From Actinernus sp. WN-2022 (lineage: Eukaryota > Cnidaria > Anthozoa > Actiniaria > Actinernidae): DNA of 64,000 nucleotides. Made by a program: the position numbers and the translations under genes. The notes beneath the pieces are model-generated. The model saw only the letters and a program-made list of their open reading frames with translations. It ran no database searches and was not told where the DNA came from. Location of the stretch: positions 26,528,369 through 26,592,368 of the forward strand of contig JAOWCC010001751.1 in the NCBI GenBank assembly GCA_030867875.1, given 5' to 3'. Position 1 is the first letter of the stretch. The number at the start of each line of letters is the position of its first letter. Positions 22,401 through 31,999 of the stretch are shown piece after piece.

Positions 22401-22598
22401 ACTGAGCGACTGATCAGTACATCCAACTACAGCTAGGATGAAACACTCTTAATGACTGCGAGTTGGACTAACTAGTATGTACAATTAATTTATAGTCACA
22501 ACTTTACGGGCGCTTTGTCACTGCAGGCACATTAACAACAGCCATATAAACATACCTAGAAGCGTGAATTCTCGCGACAGTTCCATCGTGTTCGCCAT
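13085..22598 (-). CDS. Gene A: two-CUB transmembrane protein, five exons
   Basis: Joining 22598-22556, 17881-17846, 16034-15669, 14850-14449 and 13452-13085 gives one continuous frame of 1,215 nt, 404 residues. Exon borders are GT/AG and all four introns are phase 1. Predicted parts: signal peptide (residues 1 to ~26, core LLAILWASLIA), CUB1 (~30-145), CUB2 (~155-265), membrane segment (~288-309, start VVGLLCASFTFM) and a cytoplasmic tail of ~95 residues that begins with basic residues and later becomes acidic. CUB domains are extracellular binding modules, so a cell-surface receptor or adhesion role is inferred; the ligand is unknown. CUB1 has the four usual cysteines plus two extra before the DYVEIRDG strand. 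No standard ITAM or ITIM is present in the tail. RNA evidence is lacking, and the tiny exons 1 and 2 are the least certain parts. Confidence 0.82.
14256..14422. mobile_element. Small inverted-repeat element in gene A intron 4
   Basis: CTAGACCTCTTCCATA at the left is mirrored by GTGAAGAGGTCTAG at the right, with paired ATGGAAAT/ATTTCCAT and TTCTAGA/TCTAGAA blocks inside. Its right end lies only 26 nt from the exon 4 donor. Confidence 0.7.
14449..14850 (-). CDS. Gene A exon 4: CUB2
   Basis: The acceptor is TTTTATTTTCAG|TTTTC and the donor ACAACAG|GTAGAC; both are phase 1. The exon spans one CUB domain with the strands CTWLIRA, VKLSFANI, GYIEVRDGTNASS, LIAKFCE and LWIRFEYG...GYGFHAGF. Its N-terminal part departs from the family: a SCGTNRQC pair replaces the usual first-cysteine spacing, and the central block reads CTTPCTCGYIEVRDG with three cysteines. 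The open frame runs on past the exon on both sides, but the phase-consistent splice sites fix the borders. Confidence 0.85.
14946..15633 (+). mobile_element. CACGTG-ended MITE with an amplified left end (family K, copy 1)
   Basis: The left end is TTTTGCAGGAAACAGTCACGTG; the right end (CCACGTGATTGTATCCTACAA) is its inverted partner. The body (CATGGGAAAGGCT..., GCTGTTTTAGAAAG, ACAAACAGGTTTTGCTAATAACAC, TACAAGTGCCTTTGAATAAATGAAGT) is shared with copies near 23640, 41474, 43934, 57152 and 60845. The ~55 bp at the left end have been amplified into the minisatellite at 14951-15350. It lies in gene A intron 3. Confidence 0.8.
14951..15350. repeat. 50-bp minisatellite, about 8 copies, each with CACGTG and CCAAT
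   Basis: Units begin GGAAACAGTCACGTGCTGAC or GGAAGCAGTCACGTGCTGAC at 14951, 15001, 15051 and so on to 15301. Each contains one palindromic E-box (CACGTG) and one ATAACCAATGAATG. A diverged ninth unit starts at 15380. It lies in the gene A intron between the two CUB exons. Confidence 0.95.
15669..16034 (-). CDS. Gene A exon 3: CUB1
   Basis: The acceptor is CTTCGTCGCATCAG|GTCGTCG and the donor GGAAAAA|GTAAGTAC; phase 1 on both sides, 366 nt. The domain begins RRCPKDGVLAGYSGTLSSP and continues through YPNEYP, CVWII, VKIVFMDFDIE, DYVEIRDGRN, LLGKFCQ and LWIRFYSD...GFQAVY, the full CUB strand order. The sequence CVFCKCDY has two cysteines more than the usual single cysteine at this place; CUB B of gene B has the same arrangement (CSNCACDY). 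Confidence 0.9.
16266..16312. repeat. Short GATACC/GATACT microsatellite
   Basis: About seven hexamers of ACTGAT/ACCGAT (GATACCGATACCGATACC) lie at the end of a worn SINE body in gene A intron 2. Confidence 0.85.
16841..17096. repeat. Dispersed duplicate, copy in gene A intron 2
   Basis: About 255 bp (from CGCAGCTTGCTAGCTTAACA to CACTGCAGGCACAT) recur in the same orientation at 22281-22536 with roughly ten single-base differences and a 4-bp insertion. No frame spans it and no inverted ends are seen. Confidence 0.92.
17100..17480 (+). other. Degenerate coding-like patch, unknown family
   Basis: A plus frame around 17300-17470 reads LFKDFFTIYRVLEDIIKSDE. A related phrase, VRELEDIIKSEDGFVRGF, is found at ~25820-25870. 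Two shared, decayed phrases at different loci suggest remnants of one mobile-element protein. The family is not recognised. Confidence 0.4.
17846..17881 (-). CDS. Gene A exon 2: 36-nt signal-peptide exon
   Basis: The acceptor ATTGTCCTAG follows a textbook branch site TACTAAC 17 nt upstream, and the donor is TCATCAG|GTACGT. It encodes ILWASLIANSS plus split codons on both sides, completing a hydrophobic core ending in small residues suited to signal peptidase. The earlier AG directly after TACTAAC would leave an early stop and is too close to the branch site. Confidence 0.7.
18234..18271. repeat. 14-bp tandem repeat, ~3 copies
   Basis: TTTTCGGGGTCAGG is repeated nearly three times. G-rich and short; no function is apparent. 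Confidence 0.8.
19044..19462. mobile_element. Inverted-repeat element (family TATACAC), 419 bp
   Basis: The left end, TATACACGACTTTCATAATGGCCGCC, is mirrored by GGCGGCCATTATGAAAGTCGTGTATA at the right. The left arm carries an extra 11 nt (GCTAGCCACCT). A relative occupies 45109-45805. It lies in gene A intron 1. Confidence 0.85.
19500..22280. other. Gene A intron 1 sequence, no further gene seen
   Basis: The short open frames here lack domains and sensible codon structure. A G-rich patch at 21590-21760 (repeats of GGGTCAGG, GATCAGGGTCAGGATTTG) and a run of about 16 C at 21930-21944 are the only notable features. Confidence 0.5.
22281..22536. repeat. Dispersed duplicate, copy beside gene A exon 1
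   Basis: This is the partner of 16841-17096. Its right edge is 19 nt from the exon 1 donor, so the duplicated block is the start of intron 1. Confidence 0.92.
22556..22598 (-). CDS. Gene A exon 1: start codon and signal-peptide start
   Basis: ATGGCGAACACGATGGAACT encodes MANTMELSREFTLL plus the first base of the next codon; the donor is CTTCTAG|GTATGT. The ATG context (CGACAATGG) has G at +4 and A at -3... as favourable for initiation. A second in-frame ATG four codons later could also serve. The exon is chosen because its phase and sequence complete a signal peptide with exon 2. Confidence 0.68.
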
Positions 22599-23639
22599 TG
22601 TCGGTCGAATGAGCACATCTCAGCTTGGTTCCCGCTTCTCATTAGCGTTTGACAGTGTGGCTTACCAAATAGTGAAGGGATTTGAAGAGTTATGGCGATG
22701 CACTATTCAAAGTCGTCAATATTTTGTATAGTGGTTTTAAGCTGCATGCATATGTTTGACAACCATGCTTGAACCCTCTCAAGGAAACAATGAATCATGT
22801 CTGAATAACGTAATCCGTCAAAGGACTTGCCGGAAAAAATGAGTTGTGAGGCGATGTGTTGCCTTTCGGAGTAGCATGTAGACTTCAATACCGGATCGAT
22901 ACCACGAAGTGAAAGTTATTTGACCGCTAAACCGTCGACTCATACGGTTTACTTCGTTGAGCCAAATAACCTTATAGTGCATTGGCTGCATTGTTAGCAT
23001 GCGGTATAATATCGCTAAAACCTTGCTGTCAAGTTCAGAATGAATAGCTGTAATTATGTGCTTAAAAAGTGGGTATTTAGGCCGACTATTCAGTATTGTA
23101 CGATCTAAAGGCACTACACTACTCGAAACCTTCAGATTACTGCTAAAGCAAAGGCGGATATATCACAATACATGGACGTCATTAAAACAGACACATAAGG
23201 CTTTAGAATGGGCCATAAATCTTCATTAACAACACCAAGACGCGAAAATCAGCATACATTGAAGCCAAAGGAATGAGTAAGTTTGCGAATTAAGTAGAAC
23301 TCTATTAGGATCGAAACAATACGATAATAACAAAACAGTTTCCACGAATCTTTTTTCTTTTATGAAACAACAATAAGGACTAACACGCGTAAGCCTTGTT
23401 CCTTTACTATTAATCCGTATTCTTCGAATAGTAAACTAAGCTATATAACTAACTAAGGTATTCTGGCATGACGCGAACGACATTGGTGAAAATAGTGTAC
23501 CAGAGATAACTGTTACAAAGATATCTATATATATGATGTAGTATATGTAAAGGCACATGGACCTGCTGAAGTACGGCAATGTAATGTTCAATTAAGAGGT
23601 CATAATAAGATAGATAAGCGAAATGAATTGAGCTCGTGT

Positions 23640-23853
23640 TCTCATGGCTTTACGGTAGAGCTGAAACTATCGTCAAAAACGCTGTTTTAGTAAAGACTGA
23701 CAATAGACTAGAGATGGAATCAAAATAGTATTTACAAACAGGTTTTGCAAATAACACCACCGATCTTGTAAAAGTGCGTTTAAATAAATGAAGTCAGATA
23801 TTGTTTTGCGCTCCAGTACAACCACGTGATTTTATCCTGCCGAAATTCCCATT
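23640..23853 (+). mobile_element. Family K MITE, copy 2 (left end lost)
   Basis: It contains GCTGTTTTAGTAAAG, TTTACAAACAGGTTTTGCAAATAACAC, AAATAAATGAAGTCAGAT and ends CCAGTACAACCACGTGATTTTATCCTG. The body matches copy 1 at 15420-15633. Confidence 0.8.
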
Positions 23854-24098
23854 GTAATGATTTTGCAAAAATAGAAATTCAAGAAAAGTCGATCAGTATG
23901 GGCGGTATAACGCTGGTTACACAGCCTCTCTAGAGTTAACTGATCCAGTGTTTTCGGTTAATTGACACTTTTTGACCTGCACTTTGAAAGCAGATTATGT
24001 GGTTCGAATGTATTTTATAATTAATATTTTGAACTGATTACCATCTTGGTTGTCAGTTAGCCTTCTCTTTTCAACAACACATTCTCCTCCTTCCTAGC

Positions 24099-24455
24099 TT
24101 AAAGGGGCACTGCCGACCTATCCCATGACGAAACATAAAAATAACTACTTGCATTAGCAGAGTATGCTTTCAAATGAGATAATATTATACTAGAGAAAAT
24201 TTCAGATAATTTTGACGAAGGATTGCAAAGATTCCAGTGTATTAACAAACTGCTTTTTTAGAGCAAATCAAGTTCCTAGAATGAGTTTTTGTAGTTCACT
24301 TTAATATTTGCCACCCTCAGCTCCATCAAAAAAGTATGACTGAAAAGCATATCAAGACATTTACACGGCATTTCTCTTCTATCTCAGGGTGTTACTTTTG
24401 TAGTTTTGTTTTAATGAAACTTGAAGGTGCAATTCGATTGACAGAGCCCCTTTAA
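24099..24455. mobile_element. TTAA-flanked MITE (TTAAAGGGGC family)
   Basis: The ends are TTAAAGGGGCACTG and CAGAGCCCCTTTAA with TTAA on both sides. The right half (from TTCCTAGAATGAGTTTTTGTAGT) is related to a truncated copy at 51710-51910 in gene B. Confidence 0.8.
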
Positions 24456-24528
24456 GGATTCTCATTAAAACGACCATTAAAAGAATCAGTTCGTGGCAGA
24501 TAATAAGCAATTATTGCTTGAGGCTGAG

Positions 24529-24634
24529 CATGATATATAGCGAAAATTATCAGACAGTGGTCTGTGTTATCTGCCGAAGCCGAAGGCTGAGGCTAATAAC
24601 ACAGACCGAGGTCTTGATAATTTTCGCTATCATG
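24529..24634. repeat. Snap-back hairpin
   Basis: CATGATATATAGCGAAAATT and AATTTTCGCTATCATG form the outer stem. GGTCTGTGTTAT and ATAACACAGACC form the inner stem around a GAAGCCGAAGGCTGAGGC loop. The arms total about 40 bp each. Confidence 0.85.
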
Positions 24635-24639
24635 CGAAA

Positions 24640-27600
24640 ACGGAACTTCAATAATTGTTTTATTATACATTTTAAGCAAACGTTTCAGCAAAAAGAATGC
24701 TGGCGAAGACGAAGCTGAAGGAAACGCCGTAAATTGGTTTGTTTATGATTGAATTTCAAGATGGTTTGTTTCTTATTCGAGCTACAAATTGCTTTTATTT
24801 ACAAGTTTAGGGGAAAAGAAAGAATGTAAAAATAGCTGAGAGCTTAAAATAGCAAACTGGCACAAAAAAGCGAAATAATGTATCTATTTTCTAGTGTAAA
24901 ATGGTCGTACTTGCTACAGATAATAGCAGTGTGACGTCACAACCTTCAGATGTACGCATGCGCAGTCAATGCTTAGCTATCGAGAATTAGCTGTGTGTTC
25001 TCAACCAATCAGAATTGAGATAGTGAGTAAAATGTATAATAATCAATAATTAGTCCTCGTCATTAATTCAGAAATATAAATTTTAGTCAAATATAAATAT
25101 TTTCTCGCTGCACGCCAAGAAATGAACTCATTTTAAAATCCCGGTTGAGTGTTTGTTTTAGTTTCATTTCTTATTCCTGTTTATTTAATTCGTAATATTT
25201 ATTTCTAGCTATAGCTTTCAAGACTTAAATTTATGCATTGCATTATTTTAATTAATATTGCTTTGTGAAAACAAAACATCCAGATTCTACTGGACAGACT
25301 AGTTCAGTCAGTCTGTAGTAATTATTTCTCTAACTTTTGTGTTTCTCAATCACTTGTTTTCTTTGGTACGTAAAGTCGAAGAACGACGTCACTAGTAAAA
25401 CCATTTCAATTCAGTTAGTATTTCTTTGTCCCTCCTCTCTGGTCACGCGTCATCAACGAGAAATCTAGATCATTTTCTTTTAACGAAGTATTTCCTTTGA
25501 CAGCCAAACCCAAAATTACCAAATGAAAAATCTGGTCATTTATTTCGCGCCGGCCCGGCCAAAGGACTTTAACTCTTTGTCGTCCGATCGTGTGTGAGCT
25601 CAATTGGTGAAATCCTGAGTGCTAACTCAACCCTCCCCCCTCAGTTCAAGTTTGGCTAGCCCGAGGTAGTTAAATACTTCTGACTTTTTAAGCCGAGGAC
25701 CCAAACTTTCCCCACAATGCCATTCGGGAGAATTCTACGTACTTGTCGACGGTAGGTATTGCAACTTCTGTAGGGTTTCCAATGAAATGTGCTCTAATTT
25801 TGGAGGAAAATACCACTGTCAGAGAGCTTGAGGACATCATTAAGTCTGAGGATGGCTTTGTGAGGGGATTTCTCAGGGTTTTCCTGTTGTGTTTGTACTT
25901 TGAGACACAGGAGAAAATTATTCAATGAAATCCTTGAAATCCTGCAGTTGCGGGCAGTCTTTTACCCCTGCTCAACCTATTAGGATATGTTTTTGTCACT
26001 TTAAAGCAACGGCTTGAGTCCAAATCACCGCTCTTGGTTGTAGGGGCTGCCCTACAGGAGTCCCAGAGGGGGGGGGGGGGACCCCTTGTGGAATTTTCGT
26101 CCATTATCCAGCATGCAATTGGAGGTGGGTACAGGAGAACGTGGTGGAGATAAATGCAGTGACAAGAATAGCGCGGTTCACAGTCGCTTGGTGTGTTTTG
26201 TGCCAAAAAAACCTAGTGGTTGGAAAGATTAAAGAAGGTACTGTAACGATTGAGTGCTGATTTTGTGTTTGCTCTTGATTTCAAGTGCGAATGGGAAGGA
26301 TGTTTTGAGCCGATTTTCAGCTCCTTAAAATTCGTGAAAATCGAAGAAACGAAAACGATCGCCAAAACAAATGAGCTTTTCTCCATAGTGAAAGAGTCAA
26401 GCGATCGCTGTTATAGCTCTGACTTTGAAGTCATTCATCCCTTCAAATAATATCGCAACATCGTCTCTCCAGCATGTCTAGATGTGATGCAATATATTTT
26501 TCTCATATCAGTCTTGTACGACTGATATTTAATACAGGCTCGGACCCGAAAGAGTTAATTGAAATATCGCTCTATATATCAGTGACAGAAGGCTGGACAA
26601 ATGGCAATCAGTTACTCAAGAAATACTGAATATGAGTTTTACTGTGAAATAGAGGCCAAACCTAATCAAATAAACCGAATTTTGCCGCTAAGAGATCACC
26701 CAATACAAAATTCTCACCAAACTTTATTCCGACCATACAGTGACCATACGAGTTAGATTCTTCCTTGCCACTAGCACTATACTCCATAATCCCTCCTTTT
26801 GATTAGAAGGCACTTATCATATTTTCCACCATAAATTATTCAGTCCTCTCCACAATGAGCCTTTGAGGCGCCAGCAACGACTTGTCAGTGATCTAACCAG
26901 TTTGATTGACAACCGAGTAGATGTAACTGCCATTTTTCATCTGCTGTCTGCTTCTGTAATGGATTCCTAAGTACCACTTCATAATATACATATCCTACTG
27001 ATAGCAAATATTTATAACTTTATGCTTCCAGGCTTGAATTAATGAGTTTGGCTTTCACGTCAGCTGCGCTGTTCATCTTTGCAGATGTCGATATTGGTTG
27101 AACTTCAGCGAACTCGGAAATATGCTTTACTGCCTGCACTCAAATCGTGGAGTGTTTTATTCAAGATTGTCAGTATAAAAAAAAAGAAAACTCCTCCATT
27201 GCTTACTTCTCCACTCTTGTTATCAAGCACTCTCTCGACTACTTAAAAAGAAAAAAGGTAAACAAAGTATTTTGGTCACCTTAATTTTCTAGCGTTAATT
27301 TCAGTTACCCAGCTCGCTAAGTAATAAAGGTGAATGTGAATCTAAACCGACTAGTTTGCCCACTTATAGAACACTTTTAGGTCGACTTAAAAGCATAAAA
27401 CGGAAAACAGGAAGTGACTGTTTTCTATTACGCTTATTTTATACAGGTGAAATCGGTTATATTATATTGGAATTATCATTGGTCGAGTAAGTCTCAGTTG
27501 AAAAAGTCTTAATTAGCTATAGCATTGAAATTCGTTACCACATTGTCTACACAATCACATCTGTCGCTAACAAATTTCCAAACCAAACTAAGAAATGTAA

Positions 27601-27730
27601 TTATTCAGTTATTATTATTAGTTAAGTAGTAGTAATATTATTAGAACAGATTGCCTTATATATATACGGTACTCTTTCCCCTTCTCCTTTTATTGTAGTA
27701 TTGTTTGGTAACTTGACATGCAGATGGTCT
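24640..27730. other. Intergenic region, no confident gene
   Basis: A frame at 25743-25928 carries the LEDIIKSEDGFVRGF phrase related to 17300-17470. A G-run lies at about 26069-26079. A block at 26080-26230 with TPCGIFVHYPACNWRW-like decayed coding may belong to the same remnant. No splice-linked exons were found. Confidence 0.4.
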
Positions 27731-27734
27731 TTAC

Positions 27735-28030
27735 CAAAATTTCCAGAAGCTCCAAAATAGAGCAGCAGGTATTATTACTGGCAGTCAAATGATATTAGAC
27801 ATGCACCATCTTTGGAATTACGCACAAATTAAATATAATCTTGGATGTTCACAACTTTGAATGGTCTGGCCTGGCCCCATCGTATTTAGAAGATATATTT
27901 GTAGAACAAGCCTGGTTCACAGTTATCAGTTATGAAATTCTGATTTAAATCTTTTACCTCCTAAACCAAATACAAATGATTTTTAGATTTTTAAAACAAT
28001 TGTCAGCTAGCACGCTTTAGATTATTTAAC
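27735..28030 (+). mobile_element. LINE 3' fragment
   Basis: The plus strand reads FQKLQNRAAGIITGSQMILD, the conserved thumb-region phrase of CR1/L2-type reverse transcriptases (LQNRAAR.ITG). It is followed by frame-broken sequence and, at 28079, by a CTAT microsatellite, as is common at LINE 3' ends. Confidence 0.75.
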
Positions 28031-28075
28031 AATATCGTAGATAAATAAAGATAGGGATCTATCTGGTCTATCTGG

Positions 28076-28078
<3 letters not shown>

Positions 28079-28149
<71 letters not shown>
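28079..28149. repeat. (CTAT)n microsatellite, ~17 units
   Basis: A nearly pure run of CTAT. Confidence 0.97.
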
Positions 28150-28313
28150 AACAACAACCGCAACAGCAACAAGCAACTTTTTATTAGTTCTCGTACACTG
28201 ATGTACATTGTGGTAATTGTTTTAACAATTATTATTGTTATTAAAATAACAATGGGCTCCTGTTAATAACAATCAAGTAATAATCTTTAATAGTTGCAAT
28301 AACAAATCTACTG

Positions 28314-28358
28314 ATCTATCTATCTATCTATCTATCTATCTATTTATTTATCTATCTT
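28314..28358. repeat. (CTAT)n microsatellite with interruptions
   Basis: About 11 CTAT-type units, interrupted by TTTATTTAT. It is followed at 28376-28395 by a run of about 20 C. Confidence 0.95.
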
Positions 28359-29409
28359 AGCTTGGTCTCCCCACACCCCCCCCCCCCCCCCCCCTAATTC
28401 CCCCATTCCCAACGGTCAATCCACCCGCCCATCAGTCTCATGGCTTTAAGCGAAATATTTGAGAAAAAAAGGCTTTAAAGATTCATTTCTTGAGGCAATT
28501 GGTCACACATAAATGTCTGGTAGGCATTTATTTACAAAATCTCCCCGACTAATGCAAACATATTTTGCATGACGCCTGACGCATGCACACCGTAAACAAA
28601 ATGGAGCTTAAAATGTCCATAGCGCATAATGGTACCGATATTCATTCACTCGGCTTAATCCAGTTATCAGCTGTTGCACGTGTTTTGTAATAGGCTTAAC
28701 TTGGCACTTGAAAGATAGAATGGAATTATGAATAATTAGTCGGAGTCGTTTAGGGTTTCCATTCTAGCTGGACTACTAGCAGCTGCTCCGGGAAACCGTG
28801 CTCTAGGGGTCCAGTAAAGAAACACTTTACGTACGTTAAATTAAACTACAATAAAATACATGTTTGTGCTCCGTGCTTTGTTCGGTATACATATAACCCG
28901 CCGGGTGTTCAGTGTTGGGTAACTCTACTTTTTTTAGTTGGCTAAACCGCCGTTTATTGATACAACACGGTGCCGATATGGACTAGTAATATTAGACATG
29001 TTTTCGCTGTTTGCCGTGGGCTTGTTATGGATGACAGTTCAACGCACATAATTTTCCCAGCTCTACTGCCACTGTTAGTTAATTTCCTATTCAGACTTTT
29101 ATTCTGACATGGACGACTGTAAAAGGGACCGGAGTTTCTCACAGGACCTCAAAGGTCGCGACTCCCCAGCCTGATCCTCCATTCTGTTTATCGGCACAGA
29201 AGAGTGGCACCGCCGCCAAGTTAATTATAAGTACAACATCTCTTGTTAGAAAACTATAGTGAAAGAAGAAAGTGAAAGCGACTCCAGGCGAAGGAAAACT
29301 TGAGGAGATCAGTGTTGAAACTTGGCTTCTTAATTTTATCGTCTGAAGGGAGGGCTTAATCTGAAGCAGCGCGTTCGTATTCAGCACCGTTTTGTACAAC
29401 AATTCTTCA

Positions 29410-29452
29410 ATGGCTACTTGCTGCAGGTGTTATTTACAACTCCTTTCTATCG
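29410..29452 (+). CDS. Possible signal-peptide first exon (orphan)
   Basis: ATG then 14 codons (MATCCRCYLQLLSI) plus one base, then the strong donor G|GTAAGTTT. It has the same length (43 nt) and phase as gene A exon 1 and the same donor context (ATCG|GTAAGTT) as gene B exon 1. It could be an alternative first exon of gene B, whose exon 2 is in phase, or the start of a lost or unseen third gene. No partner exon was found with certainty between here and 42315. Confidence 0.4.
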
Positions 29453-29459
29453 GTAAGTT

Positions 29460-31460
29460 TGTTTTATATTCCGTCGTATTTACCTTCATTTATTCGCTAT
29501 TTCGTATTTTAATTCTAATCATTATTTACAATTCTTGGCCGGATACAGAAGAACATGGCTGCTACAGCTAAGTCATAATAACTTATGAGATATAGATTAA
29601 CTGGTGACAAAAGTTACAATGCACGTTAAAATGTAAGAGAGTGCATTAGCATTTGAAAACAGACTTACCCCAGGGATAAACCAAACACGTTGTGCTCCAC
29701 CAGACCATGATGTGACCTAGGGCTATCTACTGGTTGGTATAAAACGGCAGTTGTGTATTAGACAGGAGTTTTTAACTCTTATCTCCAATAATTGAAATCA
29801 AAACAGAACTTCTGTTTCGGGGCGCTAACACAACGTTGGTTAAAATTTGCTGAAAACCTTCACAATCAAAGCCTTCAGTCTGACTTTATTCTGATTATGT
29901 TCCGGATGTACATGCAAGCTGATTTATTCCATATTTCAGCTTAATTTTAAGCTTGAATAAAAAGATATTGCTTGACGAGCTTAGAAGTTCTTAATTCCAC
30001 TTCAGTGTCTGAAAAGAAGGAAGAGATTATCGCTCATTTAGCCATTCCTGGTGCATGTGTCCTTATGCGAGGTCGATCTTTTTCTAAACGTGCGGGATTC
30101 ATAGGCCAAGGCGGCCCATAGATTACGTGGTATTCCCTAGCTATCTCTTGTCTATCTATATATCAACTGATAACGCGTTTATCTTTTCATTCGGCGACGG
30201 GAAAATACTTAACTTGAAGGCGGCCTGTAACTGTGTTGCTTCATATAAATTATATGTATACGTGTAGAAATTCGTGCGCGTTAGGTTGAGAATGTGACGG
30301 TGTCATGATCAGCGATCGAGCAGTAGTAAATACCTGTACGAATGTTGAAAATATCTATGAACTGAGTAAAGGTCACCGCATTTCGGTTCCCATTTCGAGG
30401 GTTCATAAATCCGATAAGTATGGACACGAATTCTGTATCTGCCATATCAAACTTCTAGAAGTAGGGAGTCATGTTTTCAGTTATTTTGGAGATACGACTT
30501 TATTTTCGGCCGAGAAAATCGAAGTTAAAGTTTATGTTAATGCGATCCTATCTATATCACATTTATAAACACTATTAAACATTCATTTCCTTGTTTGCTT
30601 CATGCATTATTAATGAGTTTGATAAGAATGGTCAGCGGTTTAAAAGCAAATTCAAAATGGCGGACGAGGCAGAGTGGGTACTTCAGATCCTTTAAAGGCA
30701 ACTTTTTGAGAAATTGAAGCAACTTTTGAAAGGAATTTCGAGCAACTTTCTAAATAAAAATCAACTTTTTTCATTTTTTGAGCAACTTTTGAGCAACCTT
30801 TTGAGAAATCTCGAGCAACTTTTTAAGAAATTTTGAGCAACTTGTGGACAGCCCTACCCCAGGCTCTTCTCGGTCAGATCCAAGGAATATTTTTTTCCGA
30901 ATAAACCCACAGGCTAAGGCTGAACTGTTATCGTTACGTATTCTGATTGGCTCTTCGGTTATGACACAAGATTTGTTCTTACAATGCTTTTTATTGGCCC
31001 AACGGACCGAGTCCAGAGAGATGAACTTGTATATAGCATTATAGGTTCGATTGCTTAAATTTAATCAATAAAACACTTTTAAATAACCTGAAACACGTTG
31101 TATAGGTAGAGCAATAGATTACGTGTATCACTGGGTAGTTTTCTGGTAAGTTTCATCAGTGGAAAAGCCAGGAGAAGCCATTAAATCTGAACATGTGCTA
31201 TCGAGCGCTTTGTTTCAACGCTAACGGAAATTAAACGGCTTTTTAGGATTATCCCGTTCGCAAGATCGTGAGTTTGATCACGTCAGCGACCCAGCCTGCT
31301 ATCTTTGAAAATACGTACCACTTAGTAGCCGTACAACTTTATTTGCACAAATAACTATAGCATTATTATAAAAATAGCTAAATAATTTCGCGAGCTATGA
31401 TTGGTCAATTTGCGGTACCGACCTTCCGTCCACTTCCGGTCTCAAAAGAAAATGGAGAAG
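29460..31460. other. Intergenic, no confident gene
   Basis: An 87-codon frame at 30305-30568 has no recognised domain. A low-complexity patch at 30700-30845 repeats GAGCAACTTTT(T/G)GAGAAAT about six times. Confidence 0.45.
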
Positions 31461-31471
31461 CTATATGTAAA

Positions 31472-31590
31472 GATCTTATTAACCTCGTTTGCTCGGTCCG
31501 TACCGTAAGTTATGTCATAAAGAAAAAAGTGAAAACAAAACTCGGTCCATAACTTATGGTATGGACCTCGGACTCGGTTAATAAGAGGTC
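31472..31590. repeat. Snap-back hairpin
   Basis: CTTATTAACC...CGGTCC and GGACC...GGTTAATAAG pair, as do GTAAGTTATG and CATAACTTAT. The two arms are ~42 bp around a ~34-nt loop. Confidence 0.75.
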
Positions 31591-31999
31591 AGTTTATCAT
31601 ATAACACGTACGGCCTCACGCGCGCTTACCTTGCAAAACCATTTACATGACGTCAGAGGAGGCATCTATTATTATACAAAACATTTTGTTACAATTAAAG
31701 AATTTGTACAAATTATCAGTGTTATACCCATGGTTGAAATAAAATGATGTTAGAAATTTGTTTTCCTATATCAGTAGAAACGCCGATTCACAATCACTAA
31801 GAAGTGATTGCAGATACCTCCCTTGACGTCATGTAATTAGCATTTTGGATATTAAAACCTCAATTCAGCGGCACAGCATTCAAAGCAAAATATATTTTAC
31901 CATTCTACTTGATTTAGAATTGATATCTAAAATAAAAATGTATTGTTCATAGGCACTTTAATGTGATTTCACCATCACAGGTATTTTTTTCATTTAGTG

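Noticed and set aside
30305..30568. 87-codon open frame
   Set aside because: No recognisable domain, no splice partner in phase, and surroundings without coding signal.
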